Notes: generated from the letters alone by a model not told the origin. DNA of 64,000 nt from Ochrobactrum sp. BTU1 (GCA_018798825.1 CP076356.1:1-64000), one strand, 5' to 3'. Positions 46,210 to 54,944 are shown, counted from the first letter of the stretch. A program made the numbers and translations.

Positions 46210-46705
46210 AGGCATTTTGGCAGATACAACAAACCAATCTCCTGCGTCAATTCGTTGACAGAATCAAGGGTGGGATCGAGAACCGTCAATCTGGAAATGG
46301 CAGAACGACACGCCGCCGATCGAATATCGAACGACGGTACCGATGGCGATCTATCTGACGGTGGCACTCAGTCTTGGGATCAGCACGTCAATCGGGGAGG
46401 AGAGAAACTTTTCTGTCCTTGGCCAGGAGACGGCTGTATGGTCAATAGCGACTTCGTCGCCGCACAATGACATTATGCGTAGCCAAGCAGACCTCGCCCG
46501 TTTCAGGTGAGAGCTTCGCAAACTGTTCGACCGGATAAAAGCGACGCACGGAGAAGACGCCACGATCAACGTGTTTCCAGCTCTGCTGGTTTCTGCGGCA
46601 GTGGAGGTCGGACGGGTTTGGATGCTGAAGGGAGATCTGCCCCTGCAAATAATTGACCAGATTCGAGCGTTAGGCGGTTTCGCGCATGCCCTTCGGATTG
46701 CGTGA
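46210..46705 (+). pseudogene. decayed SAVED-domain protein (CBASS effector relic)
   Basis: One frame reads IWKWQNDTPPIEYRTTVPMA, IYLTVALSLGISTS, ETAVWSIATSSPHNDIMRSQ, ADLARFR, an in-frame TGA, then [53 protein letters not shown] and a final stop at 46703-46705. This is the C-terminal SAVED domain, the cyclic-oligonucleotide sensor of CBASS effectors such as Cap4: S-x-P-H-N-D, H-V-F-P-A-x-P-V, A-V-E-x-G-R-x-x-M. The 5' part is frameshifted (RQFVDRIKGGIENRQS is in another frame) and the effector domain is missing. The gene is dead and lies 89 bp before the SIR2 gene. Confidence 0.72.
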
Positions 46706-46793
46706 ACGACAGGTACGTAGAATGATCGGGCAGCCGGATGAGCGGCACGATTTCTCGGCGGGAACTGGAGTTAGTAACTATGAGGAGAAAACG

Positions 46794-47990
46794 ATGACGA
46801 AGAGGGCCGTTCTACTGTTCGGAGCAGGAGCGTCGGTGGAGTACAAGGCGCCGTCTACGGCGGCTATCACTGCCGAAATAGAAGCGCAGGTTGTGGCGGA
46901 CGAGTGGATGAAGGCGTGCGGAGGAGACAAAGCATACCAGATTATCAAGGGCTGTCTGCAAACCTATCTGCAAAGTCCGGACGATGTAAATTTTGAACAT
47001 ATCTACCACTGCGCACATGAACTTAGCTACATGTTCTCCCACTCTGACGGCGCGATGAACGAGTTTCGCCCGCTCCTTCCCGCCTTTACGGCGCTGAAGG
47101 AGCCACTGGATGAATGGGCTCTTCGCGCGCTCTGCGGAAAGATCACCGAAGTCATTTACCACCAGTTCTCCGCCGCTTGTGACGATAATCCTCTCTCGTT
47201 AGCCCCCCTATCGAAATTTCTCGAGAAAATTCGCCGGACGCATGTGACGCGGATTTACACCACCAATTACGATGACTTCATTCTGCAGGCGGTGCCGGAT
47301 CTTTACACCGGCTTTCCCAACCTCGCCGTGCCTGGCCCGCAGCCATTTGAGCTCCGAAAATTCTGGGACAGGCGCGATGACGCTAGCGTCTTCTACCTGC
47401 ATGGCTCCGTCCACTTTGGCTTCCCGCATCCAATGCCCGAGAAGAGCGAGATCGGCGACCTCTACTGGTTTCATTCGCGGGCTGAGGCTCGCAAGCATGC
47501 GCGTTTCGACGGCAGTGACGTTTCACGCATGGATGGCACTCAAGTCATGCGGACTTCGGTAGTAACCGGGCTCGACAAGCTCTCGCGGCTGCAGCAGCGC
47601 CCGATGTCCCACTTTTATGCTTCGTTGGCGACCGATCTCATGCAGGCAGATGTCATATACGTAGTCGGCTCAGGCCTTACCGACCTCCACCTGAACAGTT
47701 GGCTTCGCGAAGCCCGATCGCTCAACCCAGTTGTACCGTTGCTGTTCGTCGATTACTGGACCGGTCACTTCCTAACGGCAACAGCTTTCGATTATCATCG
47801 TAAGGAGAGCCTTCTGTTTCACGAGCTGCGTGTTCATGCTAGGGGGCCTTTTGGTGGTGAGCGTGTCGGCGATCACTGGACGCTCTCACCGGATGGAACG
47901 TCAGCAATTTGGGACAACGGGTTTCAAAGCTTTTTGGCGGCGCCGGATGAACTTGATAACATTCTACTCCGCCTGAAATTTCAGCATTAG
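46794..47990 (+). CDS. SIR2-family defence protein
   Basis: 398 residues. The start at 46794 has GAGGAG at good spacing; the open frame reaching back to 46686 overlaps the SAVED relic. The SIR2-like core has the nucleotide loop LFGAGASVEYK (G10-S14), YTTNYDDF with N158, LHGSVHFGFP with catalytic H203, and YVVGSGLTDLHLN near the end. Stand-alone SIR2 proteins of this type (SIR2_2) cleave NAD+ after phage sensing and cause abortive infection. It follows a SAVED relic and precedes RT-PolA and Thoeris genes, which supports a defence role. No partner gene is visible. Confidence 0.85.
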   Translation: MTKRAVLLFGAGASVEYKAPSTAAITAEIEAQVVADEWMKACGGDKAYQIIKGCLQTYLQSPDDVNFEHIYHCAHELSYMFSHSDGAMNEFRPLLPAFTALKEPLDEWALRALCGKITEVIYHQFSAACDDNPLSLAPLSKFLEKIRRTHVTRIYTTNYDDFILQAVPDLYTGFPNLAVPGPQPFELRKFWDRRDDASVFYLHGSVHFGFPHPMPEKSEIGDLYWFHSRAEARKHARFDGSDVSRMDGTQVMRTSVVTGLDKLSRLQQRPMSHFYASLATDLMQADVIYVVGSGLTDLHLNSWLREARSLNPVVPLLFVDYWTGHFLTATAFDYHRKESLLFHELRVHARGPFGGERVGDHWTLSPDGTSAIWDNGFQSFLAAPDELDNILLRLKFQH

Positions 47991-48600
47991 GTCGGGAATG
48001 TGCGGCTACCTGACTCGCTCAAAGACACCAGTGGTCGTCAGTTCATTAAAGGAACTTTCCTACTTCCTAGACTAGAAACGCCTAGCGGCCAGCCGCCAGC
48101 ACCAGATCTTCAGCCACCGCCAAGTTCGGTATAGGCGAGCGCTGATACCACGAACCGGTTCAGTTCTCGAAGCGGGCGCGGGGCGCGTTGCACTCTGCAG
48201 CTACTTTACCATTTTACTGATCGGCGTAATCTTCCGGTCATAAATGAGATGGGCGGCCTTTTCCTCTTGCGGAGCTGGATCAAATGCAGGTCAAGGTAAT
48301 CGCACCGGGCGGCAATTAGTGGAGCAGGGTTGCGGACGCCATGAAGGGTATGGGCAACTATGTCCACCTGTGCTTGCGCAACACTGGGCTGATGTGGTGA
48401 ATGGCCTCAGATCCCAGCATCGCAATGTCACAAAGCGTAGCTGTCAATAGTCACATATGGCAGAGCCGTCCATAGAGAAGATTCCAACATTTGGTTAAAC
48501 GCGAAATACGAAACACTGCGAGAACTGCGATGAAAGCGATCAGTTTCCGTATCGCGCTTAGACCAGGGCTAACCAGTCTGCCGCAGATCTGTTCTGGCGA
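47991..48600. other. 610 bp without a recognisable gene
   Basis: Between SIR2 and the IS30 stub. Short plus-strand frames (for example 48244-48450) lack family signals. The region is probably decayed DNA; I see no promoter or repeat I can name. Confidence 0.45.
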
Positions 48601-48891
48601 TCAATGGGCTTCCAATTGTTCTATGACGAACTTGCGCAGTTCCGGGTAACGTTTGAGCTTACGCGACCGTGTTCTGCGGTCTTTGCTGATGTTGTCGGCA
48701 ACAACACTATGATAGCCATTATAGTCTGGTATCTCAGTATCCCGAAAGCTGTTGCGCTTGATCTCGCGATAGATTGTCGAGCGATGACGACCCATCAGCC
48801 GCGCAATATCGCCGAGAGGGACTTTAAGCTGTTTAAGTTCGAAAAGACGACGACGTTCACGCAAAGTGATTTGCGAATAGCAATTCGGCAT
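48601..48891 (-). pseudogene. IS30-family transposase, N-terminal stub
   Basis: NCYSQITLRERRRLFELKQL, then KVPLGDIARLMGRHRSTIYR and EIKRNSF is the IS30 N-terminal helix-turn-helix. The frame ends after RKFVIEQLEAH, exactly where the family continues W-S-P-E-Q-I-A-G-R, so the DDE domain has been cut off at about 48600. The start is set at Met 48891. It marks a rearrangement end just before the RT operon. Confidence 0.85.
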
Positions 48892-49010
48892 CCAATTTCC
48901 TCCATGGCTAACCACATGAATTAATTGGCATGTTGCAGTTTAAAATAGAATGTACCATCTGGAAATCGACTTTGTAACGTCCGCCCTGGGCCAACTGCCG
49001 TCTTCCGCTT

Positions 49011-49097
49011 CCCGCCAATAGCAGCCATGAAGCATTGGCGGGCGAACTCCAAACGATGTCAAACATCGGCCTTACCTAAGTTACTAGCTTCTAAGGC
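49011..49097 (+). other. structured leader upstream of the RT gene (possible ncRNA)
   Basis: Three consecutive hairpins: CCCGCCAAT with ATTGGCGGG (49011-49042, 14-nt loop), CGATGT with ACATCG (49054-49068, 3-nt loop), and GCCTTA with TAAGGC (49069-49097). They occupy the 226-bp gap between the IS30 stub and the RT start and have no coding content. Some defence RTs (retrons, DRT2, DRT9) use an adjacent structured RNA as template, so this is a candidate; a simple leader or terminator is the alternative. Confidence 0.4.
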
Positions 49098-49141
49098 AAC
49101 ATTATGATTAAACAGCCCTAGGTAGAGCGGGGATTATAACA

Positions 49142-50842
49142 TTGCGAGATAATGAAGCAGCAACAGGCGAAGAGTACGTGCTTAGCGCGTCTTTTTGGGA
49201 GACAGGTCAGGCCTTAGGATTTCCGATACAGTTTGATCTTGTTCTAGGCCATCTTCGGCAGGACATGCGCGACGATTGGTACTCTGACTGCCTTCAATAC
49301 GAGGATATTTTCAGCAACAAGGACGATGCGAAACGGATCATCATTTCGCTTCTTCAGGATTGGAACGGTGTCTACCGTGGCACGAAAAGCATTGTCCGAA
49401 ACATTCCCAAAAAAGGCTACGGTGAGCGTTACGGTCTCGAAACAGATTTTTTCGACCGCTTCGTGTATCAGGCGATTTGCACATTTCTTATCCCCTATTA
49501 CGATAAGCTGATCAGCCACAGGGTTTTAAGTTACCGTTACGATCCGAAGCCTCTAAAAAAGAAGTATCTTTTCAAGCCAAAAATAAGCCGCTGGTTCACC
49601 TTTGAAGGGGTAACTCATACCTTTGTGGGCTCAGGGAAATTTCTTCTCGTCACCGATCTCAGCAACTTTTTCGAAAATATATCGCGCGCGGAACTAATCA
49701 AAGAACTTGAGAAAGCGATTGTTAGTCTGCAAGCGACAGGCCCGGAAAAGCTTCAAATTAGAAATGCGATCGGAACACTGGAGCGACTGCTCGGGCAATG
49801 GACTTATAGCGGCTCTCACGGCCTTCCGCAGAACCGCGACGCCTCGTCCTTCCTTTCAAACATTCTTTTATCCAACGTTGACCGCGCAATGGCCAGCAAG
49901 GGCTATGACTATTACCGCTATGTCGACGATATCAGAATCATCGCAGATTCTGAATTGGAGTGCCGTCGGGGGCTTCAAGCGTTGATAAGGGAATTACGTG
50001 CGATCGGGATGAACATTAACGCGAGCAAGACGGAGATACTCTCGCCCGACGCCTCCGTTGAGAAGATAGCTGAGTATTTTCCTTCGCAAGACAGTTCAAC
50101 GACTGCGATCAACCACATGTGGCAATCCCGTAGCCGCAGGCTCGTTACGAAATCAGTGACTTATATTTTTGAGATTTTGTCGTCCTGTATCGTCAACAAC
50201 GATTCCCAATCTCGCCAGTTCCGGTTCGCTGTTAACCGAGTGGCTCAGATTGTGGAATCCGGCTTGTTCGATGTAAGTGACCCACTATCAACCGCGCTGC
50301 TCGCGACTCTGTCGGAGACGCTTTCATCACATGCAGTTTCAACAGATCAGTATTGCCGTCTCATATCTGTTCTTGACAAGGATGGACGCTGCCTTCCTGC
50401 GTTGGAGTCTTTTCTGACATCGGGCGAAGGTGCTATTCATGACTGGCAGAACTACAACATCTGGCTGCTTCTAGCATCTAAGCGGCATCGATCCGATGCC
50501 CTAGTTCAACTGGCCGATCGAAAGCTTCAAGAAGACATGAAGTCTGGCGAGGCCGCTGCTATTCTCATTTGGCTTCGGTGCGTGAACGAGACCACTTTGA
50601 TCGAGCGATCCGTAGGGGCGTTCTCCGCATTACTTCCATATCAGAACTCACGGTATCTGCTTATTGCATCGTCGAATTTACCAGATACAACTCTAAAATC
50701 GCTATATGGCGAAGTACCCACGTCACTTTTGGGCACCGCGGGACGGGCAGCGAAGCATCATAATGAAGAAGGTCTGCCGTTCGCCGTTCGGGAGCAGCCT
50801 GATCTTTTAAACCTCGTGGACGAGGTCAGCGAATATGATTGA
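49142..50842 (+). CDS. reverse transcriptase (defence-type, UG/Abi-like)
   Basis: A 566-residue RNA-directed DNA polymerase. The palm/finger part spans about residues 60-310: GLETDFFDRFVYQAICTFLI and HRVLSYRYDPKPLKKKYLF, motif A LLVTDLSNFFENIS with D172, GSHGLPQNRDASSFLSNILL, catalytic YVDD at 260-263, and the INASKTEIL motif. No maturase, thumb X or Cas1/CRISPR domain is seen. Residues 310-566 are helical with no recognised domain, a layout seen in the UG/Abi class of defence RTs. The start is a TTG after GGGGA; GTG 49178 is possible. The stop overlaps the DNA polymerase start by 8 nt, so they are made together. Membership in a numbered DRT type cannot be settled by eye. Confidence 0.88.
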   Translation: MRDNEAATGEEYVLSASFWETGQALGFPIQFDLVLGHLRQDMRDDWYSDCLQYEDIFSNKDDAKRIIISLLQDWNGVYRGTKSIVRNIPKKGYGERYGLETDFFDRFVYQAICTFLIPYYDKLISHRVLSYRYDPKPLKKKYLFKPKISRWFTFEGVTHTFVGSGKFLLVTDLSNFFENISRAELIKELEKAIVSLQATGPEKLQIRNAIGTLERLLGQWTYSGSHGLPQNRDASSFLSNILLSNVDRAMASKGYDYYRYVDDIRIIADSELECRRGLQALIRELRAIGMNINASKTEILSPDASVEKIAEYFPSQDSSTTAINHMWQSRSRRLVTKSVTYIFEILSSCIVNNDSQSRQFRFAVNRVAQIVESGLFDVSDPLSTALLATLSETLSSHAVSTDQYCRLISVLDKDGRCLPALESFLTSGEGAIHDWQNYNIWLLLASKRHRSDALVQLADRKLQEDMKSGEAAAILIWLRCVNETTLIERSVGAFSALLPYQNSRYLLIASSNLPDTTLKSLYGEVPTSLLGTAGRAAKHHNEEGLPFAVREQPDLLNLVDEVSEYD

Positions 50843-52382
50843 TACCGACTGGGCCATACTACTATTCATCAAAGATTTTACCGGAAGAGGTGCGGACCAG
50901 TTCTATTGGTTAAAAGAGAACTTGGTTGCGACGACACCGAAGGAAATTGTCAGCTACGTCGGAACGACGGTCTGTCATGACTTCTGGATCATTCGTGACG
51001 TCATCTACGACGCGGCTGGCGACCTGCCTCGTTCAATTGTCGATCTTGACGAATTCCGGATTACAATAAGTGGAAACCCTGAGGACCGGGTGGCCCGCGA
51101 AAAGATGGATATCAGCGTCGAGCTTGCAAAATTTGGCGCGAGTACCGAGATGTGTTCGGCGTACCGGAAGATGTTTAACAAGGGGGTTGAATTCGACACG
51201 ATTGTTGCTGAGCCGGCAGCCAAGTCTATGGCTAAAATGTTCGTGTCGCTTTGCGAACAGGCAAAAGCAAATGGCGAATGGGAGCGATTTAGTAGCGTAG
51301 AAGTTCCCATATACCGGGTACTTCAGAAATCAATGGCGGCTGGCATAACGATCGATCCAACTGATTTGTCAAGAAAGCGGCGAGAAGCGGATTTTGACTA
51401 CTTCCTTTCATTGAAAAAATACTCCGCGAAGCACGACATGCCGCTCGAAACGCCTTCAATCTCAGACATTGAAGATCGGCTTCTTGGAACCGGATTTGAT
51501 CTAGCAGGCGTTTCACCTGAATATGTCTTGGAATTCCTGCCACATGAAGGAAACTTCGGTGAAGACACGCTGAACCTCCGAGAGTTTGACGACACCAAAA
51601 AAGTTCTTTCTTCGCTTGCGGTGTTCAACGGGCGTACACGGCCCATCATAGACGTTTTCGGATCACGCACGTCTCGCATTCAACTACGCAGTCCAGCCCT
51701 ACAAAACATTTCTAAGAAATATAGATCGATTATCATTGCACCTAAGGGGGCTACGTTGTCGTACGTGGACTACGACCAATATGAAGTCGGAATAATGGCG
51801 GCTTTATCGGAGGACCCTCAGCTTAAATTACTATACAGCACAGGTGACATGTACGCCCTGTTCGCTACCGATCATCTGAAGCTCCCGGAAAATAGGAAAG
51901 CTGCGAAACAGCTGTTTCTTTCATATGCCTATGGGATGAGCCGTAGAGCACTCGTCGACGCCGCTGTCTCTCTCGGCGCGGAACGGGCGAACGCCAAAGC
52001 TGCTTTCAGTCTCTTTCCAGTATTTGAGAATTGGAAGAAATCCGTGTGGACGAGGTTCCTGAAGAGCAGCAGCATCACGACAGTTTTAGGAAATCATTAC
52101 GAGCGAACCAAAACTGGTCAGTTAACCGCTAAGGAACAGCGCTCAGCCGTGAGCCAAGTAGTGCAGGGAACGGCTTCACTCATCTTTAAGAAGGCGCTTT
52201 TAGAGGTCAGTCATCTGTCTGACGTCAAAATAACATTGCCCATGCACGACGCGCTTCTATTTGAACACCATTCACCTGATACGCCTGCCAAAGTCGTCGA
52301 AATCTTTGAGAATGTTATGACGAGAGAACTTAGCGGTATTGTTGTCGGTAAAGCGTCTGTTGGGCAATTTGCTCCTGATTGA
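50835..52382 (+). CDS. family A DNA polymerase partner of the RT
   Basis: A 515-residue PolA-like protein. QLRSPALQNIS precedes motif A YVDYDQYEVG with D312 and E317 (matching D705 and E710 of E. coli Pol I). The O-helix R354-KAAK358-QLFLSYAY366-G keeps the Arg, Lys and Tyr of motif B. Motif C is LPMHDALLFEH: H471 and D472 are kept but the usual Glu is A473. No 5' nuclease domain is present. The N-terminal region (VCHDFWIIRDVIYD, RSIVDLDEF) resembles a reduced 3'-5' exonuclease fold. It is much shorter than Pol I (928) and depends on the upstream RT gene for translation. A role copying the RT's cDNA into second strand is inferred. Confidence 0.87.
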   Translation: MIDTDWAILLFIKDFTGRGADQFYWLKENLVATTPKEIVSYVGTTVCHDFWIIRDVIYDAAGDLPRSIVDLDEFRITISGNPEDRVAREKMDISVELAKFGASTEMCSAYRKMFNKGVEFDTIVAEPAAKSMAKMFVSLCEQAKANGEWERFSSVEVPIYRVLQKSMAAGITIDPTDLSRKRREADFDYFLSLKKYSAKHDMPLETPSISDIEDRLLGTGFDLAGVSPEYVLEFLPHEGNFGEDTLNLREFDDTKKVLSSLAVFNGRTRPIIDVFGSRTSRIQLRSPALQNISKKYRSIIIAPKGATLSYVDYDQYEVGIMAALSEDPQLKLLYSTGDMYALFATDHLKLPENRKAAKQLFLSYAYGMSRRALVDAAVSLGAERANAKAAFSLFPVFENWKKSVWTRFLKSSSITTVLGNHYERTKTGQLTAKEQRSAVSQVVQGTASLIFKKALLEVSHLSDVKITLPMHDALLFEHHSPDTPAKVVEIFENVMTRELSGIVVGKASVGQFAPD

Positions 52383-53099
52383 TATCAAGAATTGTCGAAG
52401 ACATGACCAGTGATGTTAGTGACGAGTCGGATTTACGTCGTAGATGACCGCTTCGGGCCAATCCCAGACCTTGGCGGCAAAAACTCTGACGTCCGCTTTC
52501 GGTGTTGGATGTCCTAGCAGCGCACAGTCGGCCATCGGCCCCTTTGCTGCCGTTCACGGCGAGTGGGTCTCTTGACTCTAAATCAAACTCATATAACCGC
52601 CAAACAATCTGCCCCGGTTACCCGGAAATCCGGCGCATCCAGCCGGTAGTCGAGGTTATCTTCTCCGACAGGCAGTCGTGTGCGTTGACAATATCATGCG
52701 GGGGAGGGCTACCGTTTCACGAAGGGGCTAACTGCATGTAAGCAGTCTCAATCACTAAAATGAAGCTCGCAATCATCAGTGAAGCTGCCGCTCACTGCAA
52801 ATTCGGTTTGGTCGGCTATGGTTTGGGAGCGGAGTGGCAATTATCCAGTTTGTAACGACAGCTTTGCGCCTTCAATGTAGAGATTCACGTAGCCTACCTG
52901 CGCTACCCAAGAGCATTCGTTCCAGAGATCATGCTTTCAATGTTCGTGAAAGGATAGGTGGCGACTGGCGGCTCTGAGAAAGCTCTTGCAGAAGGCGGAT
53001 GTACCTAGACTAGCTGGTATAATCCACGCGGAAACAAGAAGTATTGGCGTTTAACTTCAGTCATGCCATTATGCCTTTACCACAAACGCGGGGGCGCAA
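52383..53099. other. gap between RT-PolA and Thoeris, carries repeat R5
   Basis: No gene recognised; the plus-strand frame 52502-52741 has no family text. The distal half of the dispersed repeat lies at 52882-52958. The Thoeris promoter should be within the last 140 bp. Confidence 0.5.
52882..52958 (+). repeat. dispersed repeat, copy R5 (distal half only)
   Basis: ATTCACGTAGCCTACC, TGCGCTACCCAAGAGCA, GTTCCAGAGATCATGCTTTC match the ends of R1 and R2 in the same orientation. The CATCCGATAA half is absent. Confidence 0.65.
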
Positions 53100-53600
53100 A
53101 TGGCTTATAGAAATAAGACCTATATCTGTTTCGATGGCGATACAGACATGAAATACTATCGGCTTATGACCGCATGGGCAGAAAATGAGAATTTCAATTT
53201 TACTTTTTACAACGCTCACGACCTAAATTCTGCTCGTGACAGCAGTCAGGAGGAAAGCATCAAGCGGCAACTGCGTGAACGCTTCGCTAATTCCAAACTC
53301 TTGGTTGTCCTCATTGGGGAAAAGACCAAACTGCTCACCAAGTTCGTGAAATGGGAAATTGAGGTTGCAGTTAGGCTCGACCTGCCCATCGTTGGCGTCA
53401 ATCTCAATAGCAGCCGAGTTATCGATGACCGCTGTCCCCCAGCGATGAAGCCAGAACTGGCCGTTTATGTGCCGTTCGGAGCGAAGATCATCGAGTATGC
53501 AATGAAAAATTGGCCAGCCGATCATCTCTCGTACCGCAAACAAAAAAAGACTGGCGCATTTCAGTACACAGAGACAACTTACAAGAGCTTGGGTCTATAG
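53100..53600 (+). CDS. thsB: ThsB-like TIR protein, type II Thoeris
   Basis: 166 residues of the ThsB/DUF1863-type TIR fold: KTYICFDGDTDMKYYRLMTA, FTFYNAHDLNSARDSS, SIKRQLRERFANSKLLVVLI and KFVKWEIEVAVRLDLPIVGV. The W85-E86 pair contains the probable catalytic Glu. In Thoeris, ThsB senses phage and makes an ADP-ribose-derived signal from NAD+ (histidine-ADPR in type II, as far as established). The next gene starts 3 bp after the stop and encodes the matching effector. Confidence 0.88.
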   Translation: MAYRNKTYICFDGDTDMKYYRLMTAWAENENFNFTFYNAHDLNSARDSSQEESIKRQLRERFANSKLLVVLIGEKTKLLTKFVKWEIEVAVRLDLPIVGVNLNSSRVIDDRCPPAMKPELAVYVPFGAKIIEYAMKNWPADHLSYRKQKKTGAFQYTETTYKSLGL

Positions 53601-53603
53601 TCT

Positions 53604-54485
53604 GTGAAGTACCTATTCAGTTCCATCCGAACTTTTTCATATTGGCGTTATGCCCTGTTTTCGATGGCCGGTATTGGCAGAACTCTAGCAATTACGGGAA
53701 GCATTTATCTGCTGCTCGAGATGCTGGATTTTTTCGGTATGTACACCCGTGACAAGTACAGCGGCTTTGCTTTTTTTGTCATCATTGGATTCTCCGTCGT
53801 AGCTGCTCTTGCATCGCGCCGACCAGTCTCGCGTGTGACTTATAGAATTCCGAAGAAAGATTTCAGCTTCGAGGTTCTAGTTGGCGATCTGTTGGAATCC
53901 CCCAATCCCAACATTGTGATTAGCACCAACACGACCTTCGATACTGACATCTCTAGCGGGTTGATCAGCCCCGACAGCTTGCAAGGCAAGTTCACCAACA
54001 AGTTTTTTCAGGGGAATACGGCCGAATTGGACAAGCAAATTTCAGTCTCACTGAAAGGAGTCGAATTCGAGGAACACCCCGGTGGCCGCGGAAAAACTCG
54101 GCGCTATCCGATTGGAACTGTTGCCAAAGTCAACGCGCACGGCAAAACATTTTATCTAATGGCCATGTCTGAACTGAATAACGAAGGTACGGCCAAATCG
54201 ACGCCGCGGATGATTGACACATCCCTTGAGGCGTTATGGACCTTTATTGCTGAGAGAGGCGAGCTAGGAGACATTTCAATCGCAATTCTTGGGACAGGAC
54301 GGGGTCGGGTCGGGCTACCCCGCAAAAAGGTTGTGGAAAGGATTGCTCAGTCATTTGCGGACGCCTCACAGGATAAAGTTTTTTCTAACAAACTAACAAT
54401 TGTCGTTCATCCGGGTGACGCGGAACGCTTTGGCGTGAACTTGTTTGAGATACGAGACTACCTGAGCCAGAGTTTACACGTATAA
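53604..54485 (+). CDS. thsA: ThsA-like effector with two TM helices and macro domain, type II Thoeris
   Basis: 293 residues from a GTG start. Two transmembrane helices (about 20-42 and 50-70) precede a macro domain (about 85-275) with VLVGDLLESPNPNIVISTNT, FDTDISSGLISPDSLQGKF, YPIGTVAKV and ILGTGRGRVGLPRKKVVERI. This 2TM-macro layout is the effector of type II Thoeris: the macro domain binds the TIR product and the membrane part then damages the inner membrane, killing the infected cell. Spacing of 3 bp after the TIR gene shows one operon. Confidence 0.87.
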   Translation: MKYLFSSIRTFSYWRYALFSMAGIGRTLAITGSIYLLLEMLDFFGMYTRDKYSGFAFFVIIGFSVVAALASRRPVSRVTYRIPKKDFSFEVLVGDLLESPNPNIVISTNTTFDTDISSGLISPDSLQGKFTNKFFQGNTAELDKQISVSLKGVEFEEHPGGRGKTRRYPIGTVAKVNAHGKTFYLMAMSELNNEGTAKSTPRMIDTSLEALWTFIAERGELGDISIAILGTGRGRVGLPRKKVVERIAQSFADASQDKVFSNKLTIVVHPGDAERFGVNLFEIRDYLSQSLHV

Positions 54486-54944
54486 GGTATGTCTCAATTA
54501 AGTTCACTGCGACTATAAATGGCAGCTTTCGGGAAACCCCAAAGCTCCCTGAATGGCCGCATTGCGGTCGGAAGCTGCCGGAAGGTATGCCGCCCAGTTA
54601 GTGAAGGATAGCGCAGGGAGCAGACTATACGCCTGAAACCGTCGGTAGCACTCAATCAATGCGACCGTCTGAGACTGACGGGAATCAAGGCCGACAGCAA
54701 GAGCCCAGAATCTTCGTTCAGACGTAATAACCCGATCGCCCAGACCGCGGTCCATAGGGACCGTTAGGCAAAGTGCCTCCGGCTAGGCCTAGCGATTTTT
54801 GGGGGTGTTACTGTTTTATGAATATCCATTTGGCCTTGACTTCAACCAGAAATAGTGCGGACTATTCCATAGTATTGCTGCGCCCTAAGACCCATTACAG
54901 AAGGTCGCGCACGCATAATTGGTAGACAAAAAAGGAGAGTACTC
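54486..54944. other. intergenic, nothing recognised
   Basis: After Thoeris. A minus-strand frame at 54513-54755 has no family text. No terminator with a T-run was recognised. Confidence 0.45.

Noticed and set aside
46686..46793. 36-codon extension of the SIR2 gene
   Set aside because: It overlaps the SAVED relic in another frame, while ATG 46794 has a strong ribosome site directly before the GAGAS strand.
49142..50842. Group II intron or diversity-generating retroelement as the source of the RT
   Set aside because: No maturase/endonuclease domain, no intron domain V-like structure, and no template/variable repeat pair or accessory protein nearby; the partner is a DNA polymerase instead.
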